Positions 33,123 through 41,423 of a stretch of DNA of 64,000 bases are shown here, in pieces. The DNA comes from Chromatiaceae bacterium (GTDB lineage Bacteria; Pseudomonadota; Gammaproteobacteria; Chromatiales; Chromatiaceae), in contig JACKMX010000003.1 in NCBI GenBank assembly GCA_024235175.1, positions 62,001-126,000 on the forward strand, read 5' to 3'. The first letter of the stretch is position 1. Every line of letters begins with the position of its first letter. Made by a program: the position numbers and the translations under genes. The notes below the pieces were generated by a model, which saw only the letters and a list, made by a program, of their open reading frames with translations, did not search any database and was not told the origin of the DNA.

Positions 33123-33746
33123 TCAGTCAGACGGTGTGTCACCTGATATTCCGATTTCGAACCATAGGTCGAGTGCCTTGTGTGCCTGGTCTATTCCCTG
33201 CCGACTGATTGCCGAGAAAAGTTGAACGCTGATGCTATCGCGCAGATTTTGCATTCTGTTCCGGACCTGGAACAGGGCTGCGTTTGCAGCTCCTTTAGTC
33301 AGTTTGTCCGATTTCGTTAGCAGAATGTGAACAGGTAATCCAATATGCACGGCCCACTCCAGCATCTGGGTATCGAATGCCTGAAGGGGATGGCGGATAT
33401 CCATCAGCAGCACCACGCCTTTGAGAGATTTCCTCCCAGACAGGTAAGCCGCCATCTCCTGCTGCCACTTCTGTTTGACAGATTCCGGCACTTTTGCATA
33501 ACCGTATCCCGGAAGATCAACCAGACGCCTCTGTGCATCAAGCATGAAGAAGTTCAGGAGCTGTGTTCTGCCCGGTGTCTTACTCGTTCGTGCAAGCTGT
33601 TTCTGCTGAGACAAGACATTGATCGCGCTGGATTTACCTGCATTTGAACGGCCGGCGAATGCTACCTCGAATCCCTCATCGGGGGGTGCCTGAGAGAGCC
33701 TGGCGGCGCTCATCAGAAAACAGGCCTTGTGATAGAAGGGGTTCAT
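33123..33746 (-). CDS. engB: Ribosome biogenesis GTPase EngB (YihA/YsxC)
   Basis: The 207-residue product from ATG 33746 is a single-domain TrmE-Era-EngA-EngB GTPase. Its G1 is 'AGRSNAGKSSAIN', G3 is 'DLPGYGYAKVP' and G4 is 'LTKSDKL'; 'KTPGRTQLLNFF' is the switch I region. EngB helps assemble the large ribosomal subunit. The longer upstream frame overlaps moaC and is rejected because the family begins at 'MNPFYHKACFLMSA'. It is convergent with polA, and moaC ends 14 bp before its start on the same strand, so the two may share a transcript. A small GAGCCCG/CGGGCTC hairpin (33754-33770) sits at the junction. Confidence 0.95.
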   Translation of the reverse strand: MNPFYHKACFLMSAARLSQAPPDEGFEVAFAGRSNAGKSSAINVLSQQKQLARTSKTPGRTQLLNFFMLDAQRRLVDLPGYGYAKVPESVKQKWQQEMAAYLSGRKSLKGVVLLMDIRHPLQAFDTQMLEWAVHIGLPVHILLTKSDKLTKGAANAALFQVRNRMQNLRDSISVQLFSAISRQGIDQAHKALDLWFEIGISGDTPSD

Positions 33747-33760
33747 GCCGAGCGAGCCCG

Positions 33761-34255
33761 TTACGGGCTCTCTCTTTTCCAGTGTCCGGAGTTGCCGCCG
33801 GATTTTTCCAGCAGCCTGACCAGGTCTATCTGCATGCCCCGGTCCACCGCTTTGCACATGTCATAAATTGTCAGTAGCGTAACCTGGGTGGCACAAAGCG
33901 CTTCCATTTCAACTCCGGTCTGGCCGCGGGTTTCAACGCGGGTGAGGCAGTGAATCTCCGGGCGGCCGGCAATGGGTGTCAATTCGATGCTGACATGGCT
34001 CAGTGACAGGGGGTGACACAAGGGGATCAGGTCGGCAGTCCGCTTGGCGGCCATGATGCCGGCAACCCGGGCGATGCCAAGTACGTCCCCTTTCTTGTGG
34101 CTACCCCGCTGAATCATCTCCAGGGTTGCCGGTTGCATGCGGATAGTGCCTTCGGCGACGGCGATGCGGTGGCTGAACCCCTTGGCGCCGACATCAACCA
34201 TATGTGCCTCGCCAGCCTGATTAAAATGGGTCAGTTTGCTCATATCCGCAGTCAT
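33761..34255 (-). CDS. moaC: Cyclic pyranopterin monophosphate synthase MoaC
   Basis: The 164-residue protein makes cyclic pyranopterin monophosphate, the second step of molybdenum cofactor synthesis. It has family motifs 'HMVDVGAKGFSHRIAVAEG', 'KKGDVLGIARVAGIMAAKRTADLIPLCHPL' and 'TGVEMEALCATQVTLLTIYDMCKA', with K and H residues of the active site in place. MoaA is not adjacent. The cofactor would be needed by the psr-like molybdoenzyme 15 kb away. ATG 34255 is taken as start, with an alternative ATG four codons on. The phosphoesterase gene upstream on the same strand ends 12 bp before it, and engB follows. Confidence 0.96.
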   Translation of the reverse strand: MTADMSKLTHFNQAGEAHMVDVGAKGFSHRIAVAEGTIRMQPATLEMIQRGSHKKGDVLGIARVAGIMAAKRTADLIPLCHPLSLSHVSIELTPIAGRPEIHCLTRVETRGQTGVEMEALCATQVTLLTIYDMCKAVDRGMQIDLVRLLEKSGGNSGHWKRESP

Positions 34256-34267
34256 GCCCTTTTCAGC

Positions 34268-34810
34268 TTAGGCAAACGACTCTTCGCGCTCAATGCTCTT
34301 GGAGATCTCAAACGCCTCGAACTCCATAGTCTCCAGGTCACCCAAGAGATAGGTGGCCGGGTCGCTGCCAACTCCGCCGATTGTCCCCGGGTTTACCAGC
34401 ACGGTTGTGCCACCCTTAATGTTGGGAAGATGCTCGATCTGAATCTTATGACTATGCCCGCAGCATACCAGATCCCAGTCGCCGGTTGCGGCCATAGCCC
34501 GCGCGTAGTGCGGGTAGTGCACCAGGAATATACGCTTATCGGCCAATGTCAATCCTGCATCCATGCCATGGTACTGGATGATATTTTCCGGTTTGCCGGC
34601 AAGTTGCCCCAACGAATACAGATCACCGGTGTTGTTGCCGTGTATCAGGTGTACCGTAAGTTCATGTTTCGTGAGGCATTTAAGTGTGCTCGGCGCGACT
34701 ACATCTCCACAGTGCAATACCGCCCTGGCGCCGTTGGCTTTGGCTTCGGCCACCGCCGCATTCAACAATGCAATGTGGTCGTGACTATCGGATAGAATGC
34801 ATATTTTCAT
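34268..34810 (-). CDS. YfcE/MJ0936-type metallophosphoesterase
   Basis: The 180-residue protein is a small calcineurin-like phosphoesterase: 'CILSDSHDH', 'VLHCGDVVAP', 'LIHGNNTGD' in place of GNHD, 'IFLVHYPHYA', 'LVCCGHSHKIQ' and 'LVNPGTIGG'. This motif set marks the YfcE/MJ0936 group of phosphodiesterases. A C-terminal tail (LGDLETMEFEAFEISKSIEREE) gives the strand typical of the group. The natural substrate is unknown. It starts a possible three-gene unit with moaC and engB on the minus strand, 90 bp downstream of the ppa stop. Confidence 0.88.
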   Translation of the reverse strand: MKICILSDSHDHIALLNAAVAEAKANGARAVLHCGDVVAPSTLKCLTKHELTVHLIHGNNTGDLYSLGQLAGKPENIIQYHGMDAGLTLADKRIFLVHYPHYARAMAATGDWDLVCCGHSHKIQIEHLPNIKGGTTVLVNPGTIGGVGSDPATYLLGDLETMEFEAFEISKSIEREESFA

Positions 34811-34899
34811 AGAAGCAGTCTGCTGGTGCAGCCCTCGCCGAAGGTGGTACAGAGACCCCGTAGTGTCAAATTCAGTCTGGGTGAGCGGGCGTTGAAAGC

Positions 34900-35448
34900 T
34901 CAGAAATTGGGTTTTTCCGGTGCGTCCAGGTACATTTTGATGCTGTCCATAATCTCCTGCTTCGCCTCATCAATCCCTTTCCAGCCTCCTACGCGAACCC
35001 ACTTGCCTTCATCGAGATCCTTGTAATGCTCAAAGAAGTGAGCGATCTGACTGAGCAGGTGTGCCGGCAGATCGCGAAAGGTGTTTACCTGCTGATAACC
35101 TTTGTACAGGTTATCAGTCGGCACTGCGAGCACCTTGGCATCGTCACCCGATTCGTCGGTCATGGTTAACACACCGACCGGTCGGCAGGTTATCACTGAA
35201 CCGGAAATCAGCGGGTAAGGTGTCAGCACCAGCACATCCACTGGGTCTCCATCCTGTGACAGGGTATGCGGTACGTAACCATAGTTACATGGATAGTGCA
35301 TAGCGGTGGACATGAAGCGATCGACAAACATGGCTCCGGTCTCCTTGTCCAGTTCATACTTTACCGGATCCGATTCTGCCGGAATCTCAATGATCACATT
35401 GAATTCATTGGGCAGGTTTTTGCCCGAGCTGACTTTATCCAGATTCAT
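34900..35448 (-). CDS. ppa: Soluble family I inorganic pyrophosphatase
   Basis: The 182-residue enzyme hydrolyses pyrophosphate to phosphate in the cytoplasm. It carries the signature 'DGDPVDVLVLTPYPL' with three Asp residues that bind magnesium, plus 'VIIEIPAESDPVKYELDKETG' and 'YPCNYGYVPHT'. ATG 35448 (MNLDKVSSGKNLPNEFNV) is chosen because the longer frame would run into the terminator of the upstream gene. It lies directly after hppA, separated by an intrinsic terminator, so it probably has its own promoter. A soluble PPase beside a pyrophosphate pump implies that the two activities are balanced. Confidence 0.95.
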   Translation of the reverse strand: MNLDKVSSGKNLPNEFNVIIEIPAESDPVKYELDKETGAMFVDRFMSTAMHYPCNYGYVPHTLSQDGDPVDVLVLTPYPLISGSVITCRPVGVLTMTDESGDDAKVLAVPTDNLYKGYQQVNTFRDLPAHLLSQIAHFFEHYKDLDEGKWVRVGGWKGIDEAKQEIMDSIKMYLDAPEKPNF

Positions 35449-35463
35449 GGGGAATAACTCGCA

Positions 35464-35500
35464 GAATAAAAAAGGAGGTCGGCATGATAAACCGACCTCC
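35464..35500 (-). terminator. Intrinsic terminator after hppA
   Basis: Nine-base arms GGAGGTCGG (35474-35482) and CCGACCTCC (35492-35500) enclose a 9-nt loop. On the minus strand the stem is followed by TTTTTT (complement of the A-run ending at 35473). It lies about 80 bp after the hppA stop and 16-52 bp before the ppa start. Confidence 0.92.
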
Positions 35501-35582
35501 CTGGAATTACCAAACAACTTGACGTTTGAAAAACCCTTTAATTTCTGCGGGTTAGGCAGACCCAACCCGCATAGAGTGAAAA

Positions 35583-37619
35583 TTACAGCAGCGGAACAAT
35601 CAACAGCGCGACGATGTTGATGATTTTGATCAGCGGGTTGATCGCCGGGCCTGCCGTGTCCTTGTAGGGGTCGCCCACGGTGTCACCGGTAACTGCCGAC
35701 TTATGCGCATCCGAACCCTTGCCGCCGAAATTGCCGTCCTCTATGTACTTCTTGGCATTATCCCAGGCACCGCCACCGGCGGTCATGGAGATGGCGACAA
35801 ACAAGCCCGTGACGATGGTACCGATCAGCAGACCGCCCAGTGCCTGCGGCCCAAGCAGCAGCCCGACGAGAATCGGCACCGCTATGGGTAGCAGCGAGGG
35901 GAGGATCATCTCTTTGATGGCTGCTTTGGTCAGCATATCGACAGCCTTGGAGTAGTCCGGTTTCTGCGTGTGGTCCATGATGCCAGGCATTTCGCGGAAC
36001 TGACGGCGAACTTCGTTGACGATGCCGCCTGCCGCTTTGCCAACGGCTTCCATTGCCATGGCGCCGAACAGGTAGGGCACCATTCCGCCGATCAGCAGGC
36101 CGATCAGGACCATGTGGTTGGACAGGTCGAACGCCAGCGTCGAACCGACATGGGCATCCAGGGAGTGGGTGTAATCGGCAAACAGCACCAGTGCGGCAAG
36201 TCCGGCAGAACCAATGGCATAACCCTTGGTAACTGCTTTGGTTGTATTGCCCACTGCATCCAGCGGATCTGTGATGTTGCGGATCTTCTCGTCCAGTTCG
36301 GCCATTTCGGCGATGCCGCCAGCGTTGTCGGTGATGGGACCGTAGGCGTCAAGTGCAACGATAATACCGGTCATCGAAAGCATCGAAGTGGCGGCGATGG
36401 CGATGCCGTACAGACCTGCCAGGTCGTAAGCTCCCCAGATGGCGGCACAGATGACAAGTACCGGTGCTGCGGTAGCCTTCATCGAGATACCGAGCCCGGC
36501 AATGACGTTGGTGCCGTCACCGGTGGTGGAGGATTCCGCGATGTAACGTACCGGCTTATACTCGGTAGAGGTGTAGTACTCGGTGATCACGACCATCGCT
36601 GCGGTCAGGAACAGACCGATCATGGAGGCGCCGAACAGGGCCATTGTGGGGTTGCCCACGCCTTCGATAACCACGTCACCCATGACCATATCGGTGGCAA
36701 AGTAGTAGATCACCGCTGCAATCGCTCCTGCCACGGCCAGGCCCTTATACAGCGCCGGCATGACGTTGGTGGCGCCTTCATGGGTTTTGACGAAATAGGT
36801 GCCAATAATCGAGGCGATAATGGAGACGCCGCCCAGTACCAGCGGGTAGATAATGGCAGCGTTGCCGGCCCCTTTCACCACCAGGCCGCCAAGCAGCATG
36901 GTGGCTACCACGGTAACCGCATAGGTTTCGAACAGGTCAGCCGCCATACCTGCGCAGTCACCCACGTTGTCACCTACGTTGTCGGCGATAACCGCCGGGT
37001 TGCGTGGATCATCCTCGGGGATGCCCGCTTCAACCTTACCGACGATGTCAGCACCCACATCGGCGCCTTTGGTAAAGATACCACCGCCCAATCGTGCAAA
37101 AATGGAGATCAGCGAGCCGCCGAAGGCGAGTCCAACCAGTGCATGCAGGGCGTCTGAGTCGCTGACACCGGCCAGGGAGAGCGCGGCGTAATAGCCGGCA
37201 ACGCCCAGCAGGCCCAGTCCCACTACCAGCATACCGGTGATGGCGCCGCCGCGGAATGCGATCTGCAGGGCGGCGTTTATACCGTTGTTTGCGGCCTGCG
37301 CAGTGCGCAGATTGGACCTGACGGAAATATTCATGCCGATGTAACCAGCTGCACCGGAAAGAATGGCGCCGATGGCAAATCCGATGGCGGTGGGGATATC
37401 CAATGCCACAGCTATGACAACGAGCAGGACCGCACCGACGATCCCGATAGCCGAATACTGGCGGTTTAGATAGGCTGATGCTCCTTCCTGGACTGCACTG
37501 GCGATCTCCTTCATTCGGTCATTGCCTTCGGGCTGTGCAAGTATCCATTTCACGGATACATAACCGTAGACACAAGCCGCGGCAGCACAGACCAGGGCAA
37601 ATATTAACTCGCTACTCAT
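35583..37619 (-). CDS. hppA: Proton-pumping membrane pyrophosphatase, K+-independent type
   Basis: The 678-residue protein has about sixteen membrane helices and the catalytic segments 'GGGIFTKGADVGADIVGKVEAGIPEDDPRNPAVIADNVGDNVGDCAGMAADLFE'-like (split here: 'GADVGADIVGKVEAGIPEDD' and 'NVGDNVGDCAGMAADLF') plus 'DTVGDPYKDTAGPAINPLIK'. It couples pyrophosphate hydrolysis to proton export. In 'GNTTKAVTKGYAIGSAG' the residue after TT is Lys, the position where K+-independent H+-pumps have Lys and K+-dependent ones Ala. It is not preceded by a gene sharing an overlap; the PPi-pfk gene ends 233 bp upstream on the same strand. ATG 37619 has GAGGA seven bases upstream. Confidence 0.95.
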   Translation of the reverse strand: MSSELIFALVCAAAACVYGYVSVKWILAQPEGNDRMKEIASAVQEGASAYLNRQYSAIGIVGAVLLVVIAVALDIPTAIGFAIGAILSGAAGYIGMNISVRSNLRTAQAANNGINAALQIAFRGGAITGMLVVGLGLLGVAGYYAALSLAGVSDSDALHALVGLAFGGSLISIFARLGGGIFTKGADVGADIVGKVEAGIPEDDPRNPAVIADNVGDNVGDCAGMAADLFETYAVTVVATMLLGGLVVKGAGNAAIIYPLVLGGVSIIASIIGTYFVKTHEGATNVMPALYKGLAVAGAIAAVIYYFATDMVMGDVVIEGVGNPTMALFGASMIGLFLTAAMVVITEYYTSTEYKPVRYIAESSTTGDGTNVIAGLGISMKATAAPVLVICAAIWGAYDLAGLYGIAIAATSMLSMTGIIVALDAYGPITDNAGGIAEMAELDEKIRNITDPLDAVGNTTKAVTKGYAIGSAGLAALVLFADYTHSLDAHVGSTLAFDLSNHMVLIGLLIGGMVPYLFGAMAMEAVGKAAGGIVNEVRRQFREMPGIMDHTQKPDYSKAVDMLTKAAIKEMILPSLLPIAVPILVGLLLGPQALGGLLIGTIVTGLFVAISMTAGGGAWDNAKKYIEDGNFGGKGSDAHKSAVTGDTVGDPYKDTAGPAINPLIKIINIVALLIVPLL

Positions 37620-37852
37620 GGGTCCTCCTCAGGATTTTGGTTACAAAAAAGCGTTTTCAGCGCAGCAGCGCCGGAGCATCCTACAACAGAATTGCCGCGA
37701 TTAGTTCAGGGCGCCCCTGAATCTCACCATTAAAATCGAGAATCCGCAGCCAATGGAGTTAACCGTTTGGTATGCCATAGGTCCCCTGCATGGCTGTTCA
37801 ATAGTGTGATTGATTCCCCCGTGCCGGAGCGCCCCTTTCCCTACTGCCGACC

Positions 37853-39109
37853 TCAATCGAGATTGAATGCAGGGAGTTTCTTCTCAACGCGCGCATTTTG
37901 CAAGGTTACGTAATCCGGCAATCCATTTTTATAGGGAGGATAATCCTCACCCTGAATGAGGGGGTAGAGGTACTCCTTGCAAGCCTTGGTTATCCCAAAT
38001 CCGTCTTCTGTAATGAACTCCATGGGCATCATCTTTTCGACATTGGCCACTTCCGACAGCGGAGCCTTGCCGATCTCCCACACATAAGGATCACTCGATT
38101 TACGCACTACCGTAGGCATAATTGAATTCTCACCTTCCAGCGCATATTCAACTGCGGCTCGGCCCAGTGCATAGGCCTGCTCAACGTCGCTCTTCGAGGC
38201 GAGGTGACGGGCCGCGCGCTGCAGGTAATCTGCAACCGCCCAGTGAAATTTATATCCCAACGCCTCTTTGATCATATTGGCTACAACTGGTGCCGCCCCC
38301 CCAAGCTGAGCGTGGCCGAACGCATCGCGGGTGCCCTGCTCAGCGAGGAATTTTCCGTCAGGCCAGTGGGCCCCTTCCGAGACGACGACGCTGACATAAC
38401 CGTGCTCTTCAACCTTCTGCCGACACTTGGCCAGGAAAGCCTCCTGGTTGAATTTTATTTCCGGAAACAGGATTACCACGGGTATGCCCTGATCCTCTAC
38501 CAGGCCCCCTGCGGCAGCAATCCAGCCGGCGTGGCGACCCATGACTTCGATGACAAACACCTTAGTGGATGTTTTAGCCATGGAGCGGACATCGTAGGAG
38601 GCTTCAAGAGTGGATACCGCTATGTACTTTGCAACCGAACCGAATCCCGGGCAGTTATCGGTTATAGGCAGGTCATTATCCACAGTCTTGGGAACGTGAA
38701 TGGCCTGTACCGGAAAACCCATTTTTTCAGATAGCTGGGAGACTTTGTAGCAGGTATCGGCGGAATCCCCTCCTCCATTGTAGAAAAAGTAGCCAATGTC
38801 ATGCGCCTTGAACACCTCGATCAGGCGTTCGTATTCACGTTTGCTCTGCTCAAGTCCTTTGAGTTTGAAACGGCAGGAGCCAAAGCCACCGGATGGGGTA
38901 TGGCGCAGCGCGGCGATCGCCTGTGCCGACTCTTTGTTGGTGTCGATCAGATCTTCGGCAAGTGCGCCGATGATGCCGTTGCGGCCGGCGTAGACATTCC
39001 CGATTTTATCACTGTGCTTGCGTGCGGTCTCAATGACACCGCATGCAGAGGCGTTGATGACAGCGGTTACACCGCCGGACTGGGCATAAAAGGCATTTTT
39101 CTTACTCAT
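37853..39109 (-). CDS. Pyrophosphate-type 6-phosphofructokinase
   Basis: The 418-residue protein is a PfkA-superfamily enzyme. Two residue clues favour pyrophosphate over ATP as donor: 'YNGGGDSADT', where Asp replaces the second Gly of the ATP-type GGDGS, and 'PKTVDNDLP', where Lys replaces the Gly of PGTIDND. Other blocks are 'FYAQSGGVTAVINASACG', 'GFGSVAKYIAVSTLEA' and 'VIEVMGRHAGWIAAAGGL'. It would convert fructose-6-phosphate reversibly and may also act on sedoheptulose phosphates. ATG 39109 begins 'MSKKNAFYAQSGGV'; the 15-codon upstream extension is not family-like. It precedes hppA on the same strand, forming a pyrophosphate-linked pair. Confidence 0.9.
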   Translation of the reverse strand: MSKKNAFYAQSGGVTAVINASACGVIETARKHSDKIGNVYAGRNGIIGALAEDLIDTNKESAQAIAALRHTPSGGFGSCRFKLKGLEQSKREYERLIEVFKAHDIGYFFYNGGGDSADTCYKVSQLSEKMGFPVQAIHVPKTVDNDLPITDNCPGFGSVAKYIAVSTLEASYDVRSMAKTSTKVFVIEVMGRHAGWIAAAGGLVEDQGIPVVILFPEIKFNQEAFLAKCRQKVEEHGYVSVVVSEGAHWPDGKFLAEQGTRDAFGHAQLGGAAPVVANMIKEALGYKFHWAVADYLQRAARHLASKSDVEQAYALGRAAVEYALEGENSIMPTVVRKSSDPYVWEIGKAPLSEVANVEKMMPMEFITEDGFGITKACKEYLYPLIQGEDYPPYKNGLPDYVTLQNARVEKKLPAFNLD

Positions 39110-39179
39110 GGATTTCGTTGGTTTCCTCTCTGAATTTATTGAAATTGTTTCCATTCAAGCGGCACGGCCAGCGCATATC

Positions 39180-39650
39180 TCAGATATCCCCCCGCTCCTT
39201 GGCGCTGTGATCCGCCTGTGCCTGCAACAGTGCCACTACGCACTCGGCGATATCGGTGTACTGCGCGACGCCGGTTCCGTACTGTTGGTATGGGCGATAA
39301 AAAAACTGGCATCGGTACTTGCGGGTTCCCGTCTTGAATATGACGAAGTGGCACTCCTCTTTCTGCCAGTACCAGACGGGGCAGGAGGTGAGGTGTCTGT
39401 CCGAGGGTTGCAGCCGGATTTCGGAGTCTGCGATTTGTAACTCAATCTCTTCGTGGTAACGTTCGCGAAGGGTGGTTTTGATCACCCAGGTTTCACTGTC
39501 GCTGATATCGGGAACTTCTTGCATGTTGCTTTCACATTGTTTGATATGAGGGCGAAGTCTAACCCATTTTCCCTTCACCCAAGGAACATTGCGATTCTTC
39601 TCCTGGATATACCGCAGCCACTCTATAATGAGATCCCACAGCGCCGCCAA
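39180..39650 (-). CDS. Hypothetical protein upstream of PPi-pfk
   Basis: I do not recognise this 156-residue protein. It starts at TTG 39650 (MAALWDLIIEWLRYIQEKNRN), the only start that includes the likely N-terminal helix; no ribosome binding site is evident, so the start is unsure. It is rich in Trp, Tyr, Arg and Glu, soluble, with five cysteines, and has a beta-rich centre (CPVWYWQKEECHFVIFKTGTRKYRCQFFYRPY). It ends in an amphipathic helix 'IAECVVALLQAQADHSAK'. It lies 70 bp upstream of the PPi-pfk gene on the same strand and could be expressed with it. Its composition looks like protein-coding DNA rather than a shadow frame. Confidence 0.55.
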   Translation of the reverse strand: MAALWDLIIEWLRYIQEKNRNVPWVKGKWVRLRPHIKQCESNMQEVPDISDSETWVIKTTLRERYHEEIELQIADSEIRLQPSDRHLTSCPVWYWQKEECHFVIFKTGTRKYRCQFFYRPYQQYGTGVAQYTDIAECVVALLQAQADHSAKERGDI

Positions 39651-39875
39651 TGCAATTGTTGGATAAGGCTATGTAATTTGCTAATTTGCTGAATTTCTAA
39701 ACAACCCTCTTAAGGATATATTGCAGTTATCTTCTACAGCTGTGAGAGAAGAGTTGGAGCTTCTATCGTTTAATAAACGCGTAAGCAGTTGCGGGGGAAC
39801 TGCCCGTAAAGAGGCAGAAGCGTTTTCCGGCAACTGCCTAATTGCAGCAGATTCACATGACCGGATTGTGAATGA

Positions 39876-40679
39876 TCAGGTTTTGAAGAAAAGCTCGGAA
39901 AGCTTTTCACCGGGCTCAGGAGCACGCATAAAGGCTTCCCCCACAAGGAACCCGTTCACCCCGTGGCTGCGCATGCGCGCCACATCGTCCGGAGTGTGAA
40001 TGCCGCTCTCGGTTACCACGATACGATCATTCGGAATTTCATTCAGCAGACCGATCGTGGTTTCCAGTGTCACATCGAAGCTGCGCAGATCCCGGTTATT
40101 GATTCCGATCAGGCGGTTGTCGATAGCCAGTGCCCGTTTAAGCTCGGCTGCGTCATGCACTTCTATCAACACATCCATACCCAGATCATGAGCAAGACTG
40201 TTCAATTGCAACATTGTGGCATCGTCCAAACAGGCGACAATCAGCAGAATACAGTCGGCGCCAATCGCGCGTGATTCATGGACCTGGTATGGATCGACGA
40301 TGAAATCCTTGCGCAGGACAGGCAACAGGCAGGATGATCTGGCCTGTCGCAGATAATCGTCGCTGCCCTGAAAAAAATCGACATCGGTAAGCACCGAGAG
40401 GCAGGTGGCGCCTCCCCGCTGATAACTGGCAGCGATCTCCGCAGGATGAAACCGCGTCCGTATGACACCCTTGCTGGGAGAGGCTCGCTTTATTTCGGCA
40501 ATGATGCCCGCTTGTCCGGCTGCTATCTGTTCCTCAATGGCTCTGACAAAACCGCGAGTGGCGCCGGAGTTTTTGGTGTGCTCCAGCAGCTGCTCCAGAG
40601 GGACGCCGCTCTTGCGCTCGCTGATCTCTTCGCGCTTGCGCCGAATGATTTTTTTCAAAATGTCGGGTGTATCGGCCAT
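39876..40679 (-). CDS. trpC: Indole-3-glycerol phosphate synthase
   Basis: The 267-residue TIM barrel closes the indole ring in tryptophan synthesis. Family blocks are 'DTPDILKKIIRRKREEISER', 'IAEIKRASPSKGVIRTRFHPAEIAASYQ', 'CLSVLTDVDFFQGSDDYL', 'LPVLRKDFIVDPYQVHES', 'LIGINNRDLRSFDVTLETT' and 'VTESGIHTPDDVARMRSHGVNGFLVGEAFMR', with catalytic Lys and Glu in place. ATG 40679 (MADTPDIL) is the family start; the longer frame is rejected. In many gammaproteobacteria trpC follows trpD directly, but here a + strand gene sits between them. It carries no PRAI domain, so TrpF must be separate. Confidence 0.96.
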   Translation of the reverse strand: MADTPDILKKIIRRKREEISERKSGVPLEQLLEHTKNSGATRGFVRAIEEQIAAGQAGIIAEIKRASPSKGVIRTRFHPAEIAASYQRGGATCLSVLTDVDFFQGSDDYLRQARSSCLLPVLRKDFIVDPYQVHESRAIGADCILLIVACLDDATMLQLNSLAHDLGMDVLIEVHDAAELKRALAIDNRLIGINNRDLRSFDVTLETTIGLLNEIPNDRIVVTESGIHTPDDVARMRSHGVNGFLVGEAFMRAPEPGEKLSELFFKT

Positions 40680-40842
40680 CTGCCTGCAGTTCCTCGGTGT
40701 AATCCTGGGTAAAGGGTCTCGTTTGAACCAGTCCGCTTGTTGGGGCATTGAAACCCGGCTGGATAAAAGTGGATAATCGATTATCAGGTTGACAGGGAAA
40801 CAGTGTATCCGAACAGGTCAGCCACTTACATTGGAGAACAAT

Positions 40843-41325
40843 ATGAAAATAGCAGCCACCCTCCTGCTGGTTCCGGTTGTTGCGCTGGCACAAGCTCCCG
40901 GTTCGGGAATGGACCGCAGCAAGATGCTGGAGCAGATGAAGCAGTCAATGCTACCCATGATTGAGCAGTCGCTGCCGGAGATGGACAAGACCCGACAGTG
41001 TGTGCAGGCCAGTGGTAACACTGCCGAGCTGAAAAAATGTGCCGAAATCATGCAGGAATTTCAGCAAAGGATGATGACAGCAATGACACCCCCGCCTGGT
41101 GCCGGGGGACCGCCCGGGGGAGGGCATCCCGGAGCCGATGCACCGCCACCACAGGCACCGGATGTCGAATGGAGCGAGAAAAAGAGGGACGAGATCGTAC
41201 AGGGTTTGAAAATGTCGATAAAACAGGCCTCCGCGATGGCGGCATGCCTGAAGTCGAGCGCCACACCGGAGCAGATGGACTCCTGCATGCAGCAGAGTGG
41301 TTTGAGCCCCAAGCGCCCTCAATAG
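40843..41325 (+). CDS. Secreted helical protein with two C-x12-C repeats
   Basis: I do not recognise a family. The 160-residue product starts with a signal peptide (MKIAATLLLVPVVALAQA), ATG 40843 being preceded by GGAGAA. Two related helical units follow: residues about 25-80 with C53 and C66, and about 112-155 with C135 and C148. Both have cysteines separated by exactly 12 residues (CVQASGNTAELKKC and CLKSSATPEQMDSC), and they are joined by a Pro/Gly-rich linker (about 82-107). Each unit probably folds as a disulfide-pinned helical hairpin in the periplasm. It lies on the opposite strand between trpC and trpD and looks like an accessory insertion there. Confidence 0.75.
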   Translation: MKIAATLLLVPVVALAQAPGSGMDRSKMLEQMKQSMLPMIEQSLPEMDKTRQCVQASGNTAELKKCAEIMQEFQQRMMTAMTPPPGAGGPPGGGHPGADAPPPQAPDVEWSEKKRDEIVQGLKMSIKQASAMAACLKSSATPEQMDSCMQQSGLSPKRPQ

Positions 41326-41402
41326 TGTCCCGCCGGACCCAGTTCCGGCCAAGTTAAATCACTTGGGAGCGGCCGGACTTAACGTCTGAAGCGTTAAGTT
41401 CG
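41326..41402. repeat. Hairpin cluster after the secreted-protein gene; possible third copy of the dispersed repeat
   Basis: Two inverted repeats sit between convergent stop codons: TCCGGCC/GGCCGGA (41344-41350 with 41371-41377, containing an AAGT/ACTT inner stem), and ACTTAACG/CGTTAAGT (41377-41384 with 41392-41399, 7-nt loop). The left edge shares TAGTGTCC and nearby CCGGA with the end of the repeat copy at 53846-54003. They may also serve as a terminator for both genes. The relation to the repeat family is tentative. Confidence 0.4.
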
Positions 41403-41423
41403 ATGCCACACTCCGGTGTAATT

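Noticed and set aside
33754..33770. GAGCCCG/CGGGCTC hairpin at the moaC-engB junction as terminator
   Set aside because: On the transcribed minus strand no T-tract follows and engB starts only 8 bp later, so termination there is unlikely.
35970..37157. Long + strand open frame (395 codons) opposite hppA
   Set aside because: The His/Gly/Asp-rich product is the mirror of hydrophobic codons in hppA and resembles no protein.
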